A stretch of 64,000 nt of DNA from Clarkia xantiana subsp. parviflora (GCA_036873135.1 JAPTYO010000026.1:2336001-2400000), one strand, 5' to 3'. Counted from the first letter of the stretch, positions 32,791 to 44,819 are shown. Notes: generated by a model not told the origin, from the sequence alone. Numbers and translations are program-made.

Positions 32791-33300
32791 ATCACTTATG
32801 CATGCCACTTATTAAGCCCTACTAATCCAACTAGTTTTACGTGCTTTTCGAAAATCTCTCTACGTAATGGCTTAGTTAATGGGTCCGCGACCATATTGTC
32901 TGTGGACAAGTATTCTTAAGTGATTATATTGTCTTCAATAACATATTTAGCATAATTGTATTTCATATCGATGTGTTTTGTCCTGCTGTGGTAATTTGGA
33001 TTCTTAACTACTGCAATGGCTGCCTTCCTGTTGGAGTATACTTTCACGGGTTTACTCTCCTTGCCAGCGCCAATTTATGCAGTAAGAAGCCTTTTTCAGC
33101 AAGACCGTTTCCTGTGCGTTTTGGAGAGGGAAACGAATTCTGATTCTATCGTAGACACCGCGACCTATGATTGCTTCTTGCTCGTCCATGAAATGGCGGC
33201 ATTAGCAAGGAGGAATACCCCTCCTGTGGTGGACTTACGATCATCTGGATCACCACCATGGTCGGCGTCACTGAAATCGGTCAATTCTATCTTCCTGCCC
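32791..33300 (-). pseudogene. pol: Copia element E RNase H remnant
   Basis: Minus strand reads KHIDMKYNYAKYVIEDN, then after a stop EYLSTDNMVADPLTKPL near 32865, and continues into a basic RREIFEKHV stretch. VADPLTKPL is the signature end of Ty1/copia RNase H. Several stops and frame changes upstream show decay. Confidence 0.8.
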
Positions 33301-34250
33301 TCATAACACTGTACGTAGTCGGCAGTACCTGTATGACTCGCTTCACGGTCTTTAAAAGTTGATAGCTAAAGTTTGATTGGAATCATGCTACTAGGCCCAC
33401 AGCGTAACAGATGTTCGGACGAGTGCAGAGCATGGCATACAGTAAGCTTCCTACCATGCTCAAATACTCGCCACTCTTCATCTGTTCACGCTCTTGCAGG
33501 TTCTTCGGGCCATCACGCTTTGACAACGCGCACCCGAGTACAACCGGTGTTTCCACAGGTTTGGCATTCAGCATTCTGAATCTCTTTAACAATTTATTGT
33601 TATGAGATTCTTGAGATAGATACAATCTGCGAGCGGCACGATCTCTGGCGATTTTAATGCCTAAGATGTACGTAGCCTCTCCCATGTCTTTCATCTTGTA
33701 TATTGATGCCTTCCAGGACTTTCACTGTTTCATAAAACTCACATCGTTTTCAGCAATGAGTAGGTCATCCACTTATAAGGTTAAGATGACGTACTTAGAC
33801 CCGGAGGTCTTAGTGTATACGTAGGGATCCTCATGGAGGTTCACAAATATGTTTCCAACGATTTCCTCGTGGAACCTGCGATACTATTGCTGAGACGATT
33901 GTTTAAGACCATGGATAGATCTTTGGAGTTTGCATAATTTTATGTTCTTAACCAGGAATAATGAAACCCTCTGGCTGCTCCATATAAATCTCATCCTCCA
34001 GGTTTCCGTGGAGAAATGCGGTCTTAATATCCATTTGGTGCAGCTCTAGATCGAGTCATGCAGCAAGGGCAAGGAGGGCCCTGACTTTGGTATAACGCAC
34101 AGTTAGTGAGTATGTTTCATCAAATTCTACTCCGTTAATTTGGGTATATCCTTTCGGAACCAATCGAGCTTTGTATCGCTCGACTTTTCCATCAGTGGTG
34201 AATTCTAAAATTTCACTTTCTAGCTCTGCGGTTAGTAGGTAAATCAACTG
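33301..34250 (-). pseudogene. pol: Copia element E reverse transcriptase remnant
   Basis: Minus strand GEATYILGIKIARDR (near 33680), LSQESHNNKLLKRF and YAMLCTRPNICYAV are typical Ty1/copia RT segments. The catalytic box reads stop-VDD: the Tyr codon of YVDD is TAA at 33773-33775. The upstream part (RYKARLVPKGYTQ, near 34150) is the N-terminal RT segment. Several frame shifts lie between the pieces. Inactive. Confidence 0.9.
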
Positions 34251-34728
34251 AAGAACAAACTGAATTGGATTTGATTGAGGCGATCTCTTCCTCCGTTTCT
34301 TTCCTCCATTCCTTTGCTTGAGGTCCTCCCATCGCTTGCTTAACCGTTACTGGTTCGTCAATAGACGTTAGAGTGAGAATCTCACTCCATTTGATAGGAT
34401 ACTTCTTGAGAGAAGTTCGTTGCCTTTGACTACGTCTAGGCTCGTTAATCCCATCTTGAGTCTGATCGATATTCCCACTCAGAATCATGCTTCTTATTAG
34501 AGCATCACACCCACTGGGAATAATGACAGTGCTGGAACCTTGACTAACAACTTTCCTTGGACGTCCTTTTGGTCTCGGGATTCTACCTTCGAGATTAATT
34601 CCTTGATCACTAGGATATGTCGTACCATTCCCACTGAGAACAATGGGTAGTTGTGTCATTATTGGATTTACATCCAACGATTCGGCGACGTGATTATCAG
34701 GTTTCAACTTGATTCGCATTAGCAGCAT
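34213..34728 (-). pseudogene. pol: Copia element E integrase-RT linker
   Basis: 171-codon minus-strand frame. It contains RRSQRQRTSLKKYP and KQAMGGPQAKEWRKETEEE, the usual linker between integrase and RT in plant copia polyproteins, where the RT domain begins with ALNGPDAxKW-type sequence. No integrase DDE core was recognised to its right. Confidence 0.75.
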
Positions 34729-34743
34729 TAGTGATTTGATTGT

Positions 34744-34763
34744 GGGGGGGGGGGGGGGGGGGG
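34744..34763. repeat. Run of 20 G
   Basis: Uninterrupted G20 between the copia linker and fragment 34765-35160. It could be a real homopolymer or an assembly or sequencing error. It also breaks the reading frame there. Confidence 0.9.
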
Positions 34764-34764
34764 A

Positions 34765-35160
34765 GTGAGCACTCCCACTGAATTTACTATGATAATGTTT
34801 CCATCATCATTTACCATGAAATTCATTTGTGCTGTGTCAAATCTCCCACTCGAAGTAAGTGGGACCTGGAATCATCGTTATCCTTTTCCAGATCGATCAA
34901 GACTTCGTCTGTTTCTAAGCGTTGGAATTTCGTCCTCAAGCTTTGTAATGATACATGTTCGACCACGGCCTCATAATTTAAGCTAATTAAACATGTATCA
35001 CTCGAGAGTAGTCCGTACTCTTTTATCCAAATACTTGTTTAATGCACAAATTAACGTCGCAAGCTGACAAGGTGCAACCCTTATCATTCCTTTTAGCTAA
35101 TTATGGTAGCGTGTCCAACCAATTATTCGTAACATAGTATTACTTTTATGTGATTCAACT
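34765..35160 (-). pseudogene. Copia-related fragment homologous to 19867-20259
   Basis: Minus-strand reading includes VPLTSSGRFDTAQMN and VNDDGNIIIVNS just upstream of the linker frame, so it is probably the region between integrase and RT. Not assigned to a named domain. Confidence 0.5.
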
Positions 35161-36980
35161 GATTTTCATCCCATAGGGAACGTAGTTGTTGAACTCTGAC
35201 ATTATATAATTTTAAACTATGCTTCTTGAATTGTTTTTATTGAAATGAATGTCCAGCCAGACTTATCATTCAAGGCTTATAGTGGGAGAGTCATTTTACT
35301 GACTACTTCCTTTCGTTCGTCAACTCATTCAGAGACTTATCCACCTCTTGAGCTATGCATTTTAAGCTTTCGCCTATGCGATAGTTGATATTATACAAAT
35401 TCGTGGTAGCTTTTGAAGCATACCTCTGACTTTCGTATAAGTAATCAATGAGTTATTCCATAAATGGCCATAGATGAAAATTCAGCATTCATTCATTAAA
35501 ACATTTCATTATTAAATTTGTACTTTGATACGATGTGTTTCGTCTTTCGAGGTACACTCGCGCATGGCGCCTTAAAACTAGTTTTATCCCGTGGTTTTAA
35601 ATCGTTTCGTTTCCAAATTCAAATCAATTTAATCCAATCGGTTTCGAACATGTTCAATCATTACGGAAAATTACATTCAATGGAGTACTAACAAATAAGA
35701 AATAATAAATATTTCGATCTAGCTACGCAATCGATGGGTTTATTCAGTTAAGTTGTCCTGAATGAGATGACGGAGTATGTGAATCGTTTCGTTTTATTCG
35801 ACCGCTTTTACCTAGCCAAAATTTTGGTTCTAACCCGTAGGTATTTTATTTGTATTTTCGTTTCTGATCGTTCTCGTTTAACCGAGACGTTAAATTGATA
35901 AGCAAATTGAGCTTCAAATCGAGCAACAATTACTTCATTCAATAACTCCGAATCTCAAAATAACCAAAATTTTAGTAACGAAAAACGAACGATAAATGGC
36001 AATGGTATAGCTCTTGATCTGAATTTCGAATATTTGATCCATGATTGCCGCGCATATAGTCATAAACTTTGAGTCATGTTGAACATCTCATCTGAGTAAA
36101 TTCACGAGTGAATCACTTTAAATGATCTGTGTCCGTATAAAACATTTACAGCTTCATACACATGACCTACGAGGCGTATTTGAGACGCACTTTATCAACA
36201 GGGTTTAATCCACCGGATTATCGTATAGGACATATTCGGTCCAGTTCTTTTCTTGCTATGCGGATCATGGTTCACTTCTTTCGAACTCACTATGGTGAGC
36301 AGATAAGGTCTCACTATCACTACTGTGGTTACTGTACTTGATTAGTCTCAAGGTTATTGAGTCTTGTCAATATCAGACAACCATATACATCCTTTCCATG
36401 TTGACCTTTCATCCTTAAGATCCGATGCGGGTTTTACGCCAACATCCATGAAAAGAGAGAAGACTATCACATTCAACCGAAACATTTCTAAGGTTTGCAT
36501 CCTTGCTTCCATCGAGGCGGATGCGAAGGGATACTAAGCTGTAACATTGTCTGGTTTCAATTCAAATCTTCTTCAACCCCTTTTTACCAAGGTCGAATGT
36601 ATCACCATATATGCGTTCAGATCATCAAAGAACCTACTCTAATTCTTGGGGAAACAAATTGTCACATTCATTTCTCATTGTCAAAATCATACAGATTACT
36701 ATATTCATCTATAGTTGTCCTCCCAACTTTTCGAAATCGTAGTAGAGAGTTCAACACACACTTCAATTTTATTCATCATAATTAATACCATCAAGATTGC
36801 GAGTAATATCGAATCGCACTAATTCAGCCAACTCACACATTGATGATTATGCAAATCAGGAAGACAATAACATTTTGATAGGATTGCAAACATCGGATTA
36901 TCTATTTACAATAAATAATGCCTATACACTATCCTATTTTAAGCTAGTCCTATCTTTAGAAACTTCGCGACCTTCCATAT
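35161..36980. other. Decayed sequence, no gene recognised
   Basis: AT-rich, with stops in all frames and short frames only (for example 36495-36785). No copia integrase, gag, PBS or 5' LTR of element E is visible, so E is truncated. The right part probably belongs to the 3' LTR of element H, whose left end I could not locate. Confidence 0.4.
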
Positions 36981-37058
36981 TTAAATACTTCCTTTTTTTG
37001 ACACGTCACATATGACATTTTGAACGTGCTACGCGCGGATCAAAATTAGGTGTTTACA
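36981..37058 (-). repeat. Element H 3' LTR, recognisable end
   Basis: On the minus strand TGTAAACACCTAATTTTGAT follows a polypurine tract, the form expected for the start of an Ogre-like 3' LTR. Only the boundary at 37058 is supported; the left limit is arbitrary. Confidence 0.55.
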
Positions 37059-37194
37059 GCTTGCCCCTCTTTGGGCGAATTCCCGTAGAACAAGTTCGAG
37101 GAGTAAACACTAATTTTGGTTGGGAAGTATATCTTCTTTCGAGTCTTCGAATCTTCAAGGAAACTCCTGGCTTACTTCGGAAAGTGCAAAAAAA

Positions 37195-37860
37195 GTACAG
37201 CCTCTGTCGGCGGTGCCCCTGTTGGCGGTGCCTTTATTAGCGTGCGGAAAATAGAACCTCCGTTGGCGGTGCCCCTGTTGGCGGTGCCTCCATTGGTAAT
37301 GCAGAAAATAGAACCTCCGTCGGTGGTGCCCCTGTTGGCGGTGCCTCCATTGGTAGTGCATAAAGTAAAGCCTCCAGTGGCGTGCGAAAAAGTAAAGCCT
37401 CCAGTGGCGTACAGAAAAGTAAAGCCTCCAGTGGCATGCGGAAAAGTAAAGCCTCCAGTGGCGTGCAGTAAAGTAAAACCTCAATCGACGTTGCCTCCAG
37501 TGGCGAGCGAAAAGGAAAAGCCTCCAGTGGCGTGTAATAAAGTAAAACCTTTGGTAATGATTAGTAACAGAAGACCTCTACGTCAGACAGTACCAACAAC
37601 CTCTGGTGACGCCTCTAGTGGCGAGTGGTAACGGAAAAACCTCTACGTCAGACCGTACCGGAAAACCTCTGATGATATCTCTGGTGGCGAAAGACCTCTA
37701 CATCAGACCGTACCGGAGAACCTTTGGTGATGCCTCTAGTGGCGAGTGGTAACGGAAGACCTCTACGTTAGGCCGTATCGGAAAACCTCTGGTGGCGAAA
37801 GACCTCTACGTCAGACCGTACCGGAGACCCTTTGGCGATGCCTCTAGCGGCGTATGTCGG
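37195..37860. repeat. Element H tandem repeats, GCCTCCAGTGGCG family
   Basis: Units of 27 bp (AGTAAAGCCTCCAGTGGCGT) in at least four copies at about 37365-37475. They are flanked by longer units with GGTGCCCCTGTTGGCGGTGCC (37200-37350) and by about 65-bp units with AGACCTCTACGTCAGACCGT (37565-37830). The 171-codon frame at 37116-37631 is the translated repeat (nine-residue period), not a gene. Confidence 0.85.
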
Positions 37861-37984
37861 AGAAGAGCCTCTAGTGGCGTCCATTGGGGAAGTGCCTCTA
37901 GTGGTGTGACTTGCGAAGGCTGAATACTAAGGCTTCGTTCGTCGGGGTTGACTCTCAGGAAGCTGGAAAACTCCAGATCCTGAT

Positions 37985-38175
37985 TGTCGGTTGTGACTTG
38001 TAGGAACAGACTGTAACAGTCCTACTCATCATTTGAGTGGTGACTTGCGAGAACAGACTGTAACCGTCCCGTTTTCCGTGAATTTGACTCGTAGGAACAG
38101 ACTGTAACAGTCTTACTCATCCTTGAATGGTGACTCGTGAGAACAGACGGTAACCGTCCCGCTTGCCGTGAAGTT
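37985..38175. repeat. Element H tandem repeats, GGAACAGACTGTAACAGTC family
   Basis: Four copies, each a small inverted repeat (GACTGTAACAGTC or GACGGTAACCGTC), spaced about 55 bp. They can form short hairpins. Confidence 0.8.
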
Positions 38176-38449
38176 CACTTTAGAAGACGCTGCTTGGGCA
38201 TGAGTGTTTGTCCCTAATTTTTGCCTAAATTGTGCATTGTGCGACAACCTAGCGGGATCTTTTTTTTATTATTATAATTTCTCTTTTTTCTCTCCTTTTG
38301 CCATGGCCGATTGAGAGATTTTCGACCGTGCCCCTCGGTTTTTTTATTTTCTTTCCTTTTTCCATGATTGCAATTTACGGATTTGCAACCATGCCCCTCA
38401 TTTCCTGATTTTGCCTAGGCCGCCCTTTCGGGTTTTCAACCTAGCGGAA

Positions 38450-38687
38450 GCACTCTTTATTTGGTAGCCGATTAAACGGTGGCTGTGAACCGTACTTTAT
38501 TTTCCGCCTCGATGCGGGAATATTTGTAGCCATTTGGAGGGTGATTGTGACCTTTTCCTCACTGTCTTCGATGTTGCGGGAGCTCTTTTGATTGTAGCCA
38601 TTTGGAGGGTGGCTGCGGCCCTTCATTCCTCGTCTCTGATCCGGGAAACACTCTTTGTATGTAACCATTTTGAGGGTGGTTGTGGCC
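38450..38687. repeat. Element H tandem repeats, GTAGCCATTTGGAGGGTGGCTG family
   Basis: About 70-bp units, each with GTAGCC-TTTGGAGGGTGGCTGTG. The same array resumes at 50261-50660 on the other side of element G, proving that G split it. Confidence 0.85.
38683..38687. repeat. Target site duplication of element G, left copy
   Basis: TGGCC, identical to 50261-50265. Confidence 0.93.
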
Positions 38688-39425
38688 TGTTGGATCACGG
38701 GTGAAGCTTCGTTACGTCCTTGACGGAAAGCTTGGATTCCTGGGCTCCGCGTAATCCTGCAAAAGGGGATGACCTGGGTGGTGACCCAGAATCCCTCTCT
38801 GATGCTTAAATGAGTATATGATTAATGGGGTGGCAGCAGTAATCTAAGTGCGTATTAGATGATGTGTTTTCTGAGGTAACTTCCTCCTTTATATAGGAGG
38901 GGAAGTTACTCAGTTACCTGTGGCCGTGACTGGCCGTTGTACTCATGATTCCGCATATCTCGTTCGGGATTCAGTATATCTCGCCCCACGCTCCGCGTAT
39001 CTTGCCCATATTCCGCGTATCTCGGGCACGCCCTGCGTATCTCGGGGGAGGTTATCTATATCTCAACCGTCTCCCACTACTCTTATCTAGTAGGCGGGTT
39101 TCTCGACCTTATCCTCTGATCACAAGTCCCAACTCTTGTCAAGGACTCCAGAGTTATCTCATTCTAAGTCACCACCCAGGACCCTTCGTCTCACGAGACA
39201 GGTCTGGCCTCCGCGGGGCTTTGCGATCGGGGCCTTTACTAAGGCATATCGGGGCCTACTCAGAGGCTTCTCATCGGGAGCATTCAGCTCATACATCGGG
39301 ACTGCTAGGGTCGGAACCCTTCGTACTGGGCTCTTTGGGCCTTCCCGGCCCTTCGTGAGGCCCACTGGACCTACTCGCCGTCCATTGGCTGTTAACGGGG
39401 CTAACGATTCCATCGGAACCCATCA
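38688..39425 (-). repeat. Element G 3' LTR (738 bp)
   Basis: Plus strand TGTTGGATCACGGGTGAAG to ACCCATCA, followed by TTTGCCCCCAAGACATG (PPT complement). The minus-strand TATA region is at about 38889-38896. U3 repeats CGCGTATCTCGGGCACGC occur around 38990-39050. Confidence 0.94.
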
Positions 39426-39836
39426 TTTGCCCCCAAGACATGGGGGACTGTTAGTCCATCGTGTCTTCCAGTTCCAGATCTTCTGACCTCTCTGTCGGAG
39501 GCTTTTTCGTTCATACCCCCCGATATTGCCATCGGAGGCTCTTGCCTTCAGGCTTCTTGATATCTCAATCGGAGGATTTTGCCTTGCGCGTGATTATCGT
39601 ATGGCAGAGTTTCTTACTCATGATTACCTTGGGCCCACTAGACTCTATGGGCAGTTGCCAAATCCGAGGAGACCCCTCGGTTATTGTAGCATTGAATTCT
39701 AGGGATTGGGAAACGACGCTTAAATCGGCGTGACTGTTACTTTCTGAAAAAGCACTTATTACGTCACCACGTCTCTTCCGTACCATCGTTTCGTCTTCTA
39801 CGGTCAAGATTAAATCCTTCCAGTTGTCTTCTTGCT

Positions 39837-39843
39837 TATAAAA
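39837..39843 (+). promoter_or_regulatory. TATA box of the element G antisense gene
   Basis: TATAAAA about 165 bp upstream of the ATG at 40010, at the same place as in the other subfamily although surrounding bases differ. Confidence 0.6.
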
Positions 39844-40009
39844 GCTGAAACCTTGGCATTATTCACTTCTTCTTCACCCTCTCAGTTTCTGGAAATTCCG
39901 CCATTCTTGAGTTCGAAGTTTTCTTCTTCAAAGTTCTTCTGCTCTTCAAGTGATCCAAGGCCTTCAGTCTCCCCGATCCTTCTTCATTTTCACCAAGCAT
40001 CTATCGACA

Positions 40010-42720
40010 ATGTCTGGTAAGACTTCCCTTTTTTGTTCTCGTGATTTGCTGATACTATCCTCTCTACTTTTCTTGAATTTTTCTGTCTGTAACCGTTTTA
40101 GACGAGGCTAGTTCTGAGGCTAGGACCCCTTCACCTTTGAACTCGCTGTTAATGAGATTTCGTAGACTTCGTATGAGGTTGCTCTCCGAGAGGGCTGCAT
40201 TACCTCGGATTGGGAGCCTCGTTTCCCCTATGAGTCTCAGCCTGCTGTCAAGAGGAAGCAAATCGTCACGCGTCCTCGAGAGGGAGAAGTGTTCGTCTCC
40301 GCCGGACAGATAAGCGCGGGGATTCGATTCCCCTTCTGCGGGAACCTGGTGGAGATGTGCAATTTCTACAAGATGCACCCTTGTACCTTCTCTCCACACG
40401 CCATCCGCGTGTGGAATGCCTTCCAGCTTCTATGCCTCCGCCAGCAGTGGACGTACAGTCTACTACTCTTCCGCACCTTCTACGGAATGAAGTGCAATAA
40501 GGCTGGTGTCTGCTCCTTCTCCCCCCAACTCCCCAAGTAGACAAAGGAACAACTTTCACGTTTCGGCCGGGACAGCGAAACCTGGAAGTTCCACAAGGAT
40601 CGGGTGTTGATTCGTGATTCGGGGTCGGATAATAGTGGATGGAAGAAGTATTATTTCTTAATCCAAAATAGCTCTGTCCCATGGCCCCGATGGGAGGTCG
40701 TGGCGGACCCTGCCCCCAAGCTCGAGGTCTACAGCGAGATGACCTCAACACACTCCAGCTGGTTCAGCTTTACCGTTTGGGGGGACTCCTTCATACCCCT
40801 CGACGCCAACAAGCTCATGGAGAAGGACTTGATTCACATCGGAGTCCGGCTCCGCGATTCTGTTTCCAAATATTTAGTCATCTGGGTAATTCTTCTAACC
40901 ACTTTGTTTTTTTATTTTTGCAGCCAAGAAGGCTTCTCTGCTGACTGATCTCATGTTGAAGCAGGGCGAGACTGATGCCGTCCCAGGTGGCTCCAAGAGG
41001 AAGCGAAAGTCGCTGAAGAAGGGAGCCTCTTCTTCCGCCACTCCTTCTGCTGCCCCTCCGACCGAGGAGCAGGTCGTGGCCAAGCGAGCCAGGAGGGAGG
41101 AAATTGACCAAGCCTTCGGGGTCACTACCACCGAGGAAGGTAAGCGTTTCCGTCGTGCTATTAAAAGATATATGAAACTGGTTCCCAAGGAGTTTATCCA
41201 CGCTGATCGGGAATCACGGGTTTGAGAAATCAAGTACTTCCTTCGAGGAGAAACCCCCCGCGTTCTCAAGGCGGGATATTACAACATCTTTGGAAAGAAC
41301 CAACACCTCGATCGTCAAATCATCTGGTGCCCTAAGGATACTCTTCCTGACTTTATTCGTCCCGCCACCGCAGGTCCATCGGAGGCTGTCACTCCAAGGC
41401 GAGCTGCTACTCCAGCCCGGGCCACAACTCCACAGGCGCCGACGACGGAGGAAACCCCGACGGAAGGTCAGTTCCGTCAGGTGACTGATTTGGAGGCTTC
41501 TCCTTCCTCCGAGGAGCCCGTTGAAGGTGTCCTGCTCCGCCGCAAGCCAGGCCGGAGCATCCTGAGGCCCGTCGTGGAGGATGTGTCCCGGAGTCCTACT
41601 CCCGAGCTTCGCACTCCGACTCCCGAGCCACCGACCGAGGTGGCTCCTCCGGCTGAAAGTTCTGGGGTCATCCTTCCTCTCCCCGTGGATGAAAATCTTT
41701 ACAAGATTTTCACCCCCGACCAGGAGACGGTTCCCTGGAACCCGATCGAGTCTCTCCGAGGGGTTCCGCTCCAACGGGGCAACCTTGAGCCTGAATATGC
41801 CCTGCATCTGCTGGCGGGGTCAATTCCTCCAGCCTTGAGGCGGCCCATATCCTTGGCGCGGGAGGACATCGAGGAGGAACTCCGTGTTATGGCCATCCGT
41901 CGGATGGAGGTAAAACTTTTACCTTTGCTGTTTTTTCGTCATTGTTCTTTGCTTTCGACCATCGGATTCTAATGCTTTTTTCCTTCCATCTTAGGAAACC
42001 GCGGACCAGCAGCGCTGCTTCGGCTTCATTCTGGCTCTCCAGGGTGCTTTGGAGGAAGCTCGAGCTAAGTCGGACCCTGACGCGTTAGCCAAGCTCCAGG
42101 TGGACCTCGATGAGGCGGTGGCGGCCAGGAATAAGATGGCCAAGGAGAAAGCTCTCCTTGACGAGATGGCTTCGGGCCTGCTTAAGCAGGTTTAGGATCA
42201 CGAGGCTGTCATGCGTCGGGAGCGGAAGATGGTCCAGGCGGATCAGCAACGGAACGAGTCGGAGAGGAGGCAGCTGATCCACGAGAAGGGTGTTCTCGCG
42301 GAAGCCCTCGCTGAGGCCAAGGCGGGGCTCGAGGCCAAGCTTGCTGAGGCTAAGGCCCAGGGTCACGAGGAAGGTCGCCTGCAGGGTCGCGAGGAGGGTC
42401 GTCTACAAGGCCGCGAGGAGTACTGGAATTCTGAAGACTTCAAGGTGGATGCTGTAGGGTTCTGCAAGTCCGAGGTGGAGAACGTCCTGTTCAATGCCGT
42501 CGAAGAACTCTACACAGCCTACGAGGATTCCATCGAATTCAAGAAGTCCGAGACTCTCGCTCCTTTCGTGGAGAAGTACTTTAACCTCCCAGCGGAGAGA
42601 GACAAGACTGATGTCGTGGACCCGACTTCACGGACTGCGGAGCCTTCTGCCCAGGCCCCTCCGAACCTTGCTCCCTCCAACGCTGCTGAGGACCCGACTT
42701 CCAACAAGGGCCAAGCTTAA
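40010..42720 (+). pseudogene. Element G antisense gene (Transposase_28-like, coiled coil)
   Basis: Exon 1 is 40010-40016 (ATGTCTG), intron 1 40017-40101 (85 bp, ending TTTTAG), exon 2 40102-40885. A short GT..AG gap of about 38-43 nt follows, then exon 3 from about 40929 to 41909, intron 3 41910-41994 (85 bp) and exon 4 41995-42720. Exon 2 holds GIRFPFCGNLVEM, CLRQQWTYSLLLFRTF and YGMKCNKAGVCSF. Exon 3 has a basic KRKRKSLKKG stretch and LALHLLAGS-like text. Exon 4 is a coiled coil ending NKGQA. Stops lie at 40162, 40538, 41223 and 42193, with small frame shifts near 40130 and 40740. Splice sites match the other subfamily. Confidence 0.82.
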
Positions 42721-42889
42721 TGCTCTATCTTTTAGTCCTTGTAGTTTTTCTCCTTTATCTCTTTGTATCGAAACCTTTAGGCCTTTGAGCCTTTATATAA
42801 GCAGTTTTTTCCATCTATTTTAGTCCCGATAATCGCTTGTGCCTTTTGAAGCGACTTTAGACTCGTTACTTAGAACGTTCCGATGCACC

Positions 42890-43800
42890 ATTTGAGATGA
42901 CTTCATACGTCCTTCCGACGCTTTACTCGAGACTTTACCATTTAAGGTTTCTCGTCCTATCGGAATTTAACCACTTAAGGTTTCTCATCCGATTCGGGAC
43001 TTCACCACTTAAGGTTTCTTATCCAATTCGGGACTTCACCACTTAAGGTTTCTCATCCAGTTCGGGACTTCACCACTTAAGGTTTCTTATCCAATTCGGG
43101 ACTTCACCACTTAAGGTTTCTTATCCAGTTCGGGACTTCACCACTTAAGGTTTCTCATCCCTGCCTTTCAAGGCCATTTTACACGTCACTTAAGATGATT
43201 TTTCACACCCCTTACGGCTTTTACCGCGCCGAATCGGATGACTTTAATCGCACCCCTTAAGGGCTTTTATCGCGTCCTACCAGGCGACTTAATCGTACTC
43301 TTTAAGGGCTTTTATCGCGTCCTGCCAGAAGACTTAATCGTACCTTTTAAGGCTTTTTGCCGCATCATATAGACGACTTACGCGGACCTGTTAAGGCTTT
43401 TTCGCACCCGTTATGGCTTTTGGCCGCATCATATAGACGACTTACGCGGACCCATTAGGGCCTTTTCGTAACCGTTAAGGCTTTTGGCCGGATCATATAA
43501 ACGACTTACGCGGACCCATTGGGGCCTTTTCGTACCTAGGCTTTTGGTTGCATCATAAAGACGACTTATTCGTACCCCGTAAGGCTTTTGTCCGTACCTC
43601 GAAAGGCTTTTTGTCGCGCCATAAAGACGACTTACTCGTACCTCGTAAGGCTTTTCTCGTACCTCGGAAGGCTTTTTATCGTACCTCGGAAGGCTTTTGT
43701 CACGTCCTTCGGGACGTCTTACTAATAATTAGAATAAATCTAAGAACAATTTGATCGGAAACAACTTCTTTTATTAATAACTCAAAGCTTTGCTTACATC
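42890..43800 (-). repeat. Element G 3' region tandem repeats
   Basis: Two arrays. At 42940-43160 there are six 33-34-bp units with CACTTAAGGTTTCTCATCC and CGGGACTTCAC. At 43210-43700 there are about 60-65-bp units with GACGACTTACGCGGACC and AAGGCTTTT. A TTAGAATAAATCTAAG hairpin lies near 43730. Sequence differs from the arrays of A, B, C and I although the position is the same. Confidence 0.88.
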
Positions 43801-43840
43801 GAATTGATAGATAACTTGCGCCATTCGCGGCGACTTAATA

Positions 43841-44813
43841 TCAAACATGATACTTCTTCAAGTGTACGCCACTGAAGGAATGTTTCAACGTCTTGCCATC
43901 AAGGTCCTCTAGCTTGTACGCATTCGGGGCTGGCATCCCTACGATCTTGTAAGGTCCCTCCCATTTCGGCGATAGCTTGTTGATCCGATCTTGATGAACG
44001 AACTCGTTCCTCCGCCAGACAAGTTCTCCAACGAAGAATTGTCGGGACTTGACACGCCGATTATAATATCGGGCTGTTGCCAGACGCATCTGAGCCTGAA
44101 CTTCATCAGCCTTCCACCTTTTCTCCTCGAGCAAGTCTAAGTCTAGACGTCTCATTTCCTCGTTCGTCAGAGGTTCGTAATATTTCACGCGATGGGACGC
44201 CACCGCCATAGACCAGGCCAAACGGAGTTTCCCTCGTCGATTGCTTGGGTGTTGTTCTAACAGCCCACAGCACATTTTCAAGCTCATCCACCCAATGGCC
44301 CTGCAAGGCGTAGACTCTCTTCTTCAAGTCATCCATCACGATCTTGTTGGCTGATTCTACTTGGCCATTGGTCTGAGCATGGCGGACTGAAGCTGTCCGA
44401 TGCTCAATGTTCAACTCCTCTAGGTACTCCTTCAACTGGGCCCCATTAAACGGAGGGCCATTGTCGCTGATTAACACTCGAGGAACCCCATACCGGGATA
44501 TGATCCGAGTTTGAAGGAACTTGAGGATCTGCTGTCCCGTCGTCTTGGCCAATGCTTTAGCCTCTATCCAATTTGAGAAGTAATCGATAGCCACGAGTAA
44601 ATACTTGCACTGACCTTTCGCTTGGGGAAGAGGTCCCACCAAATCAATGCCCCATTGCGCGAAGGGCCAAGCACTCCTGATGGGCATCAAGTCCGCGGCG
44701 GGAGCCACGATATTTGGAGCGTACCTCTGGCATGCATCACAGGATTGGACCATCGCTGTCGCTTCCTTGTTCATCGAAGGCCAATAGTAGCCTAGGTTCA
44801 ACGCCTTCCTCAC
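43841..44813 (-). pseudogene. pol: Element G integrase, stop and frameshift
   Basis: Minus strand. DDE residues in GIDLVGP, ISDNGPP and GQVESANK, zinc-finger end SCDACQRYAP. A TGA at about 44820 (CGA in relatives) splits HQGA from SIVRK. About 30 bp coding TEAVAPVEV in other copies is lost near 44215 and shifts the frame. The C-terminal frame 44287-43841 retains WEGPYKIVG and ends HLKKYHV. Confidence 0.9.
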
Positions 44814-44819
44814 GATAGA

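Larger units (their letters stand above)
37059..38687 (-). mobile_element. Element H (Ogre-like, non-coding), left internal part
   Basis: Internal sequence from the PPT (minus strand CAAAGAGGGGCAAGC, 37059-37073) to the insertion of element G. Filled with several tandem repeat families and no coding sequence. It continues at 50261 after element G. Confidence 0.65.

Noticed and set aside
37116..37631. 171-codon proline/lysine-rich open frame
   Set aside because: It is the translation of 27-bp tandem repeats (nine-residue period) with no upstream gene signals.
42940..43700. Regular direct repeats reminiscent of a CRISPR array
   Set aside because: Repeats are contiguous without unique spacers, sit between pol and LTR of a plant retrotransposon, and no cas genes exist.
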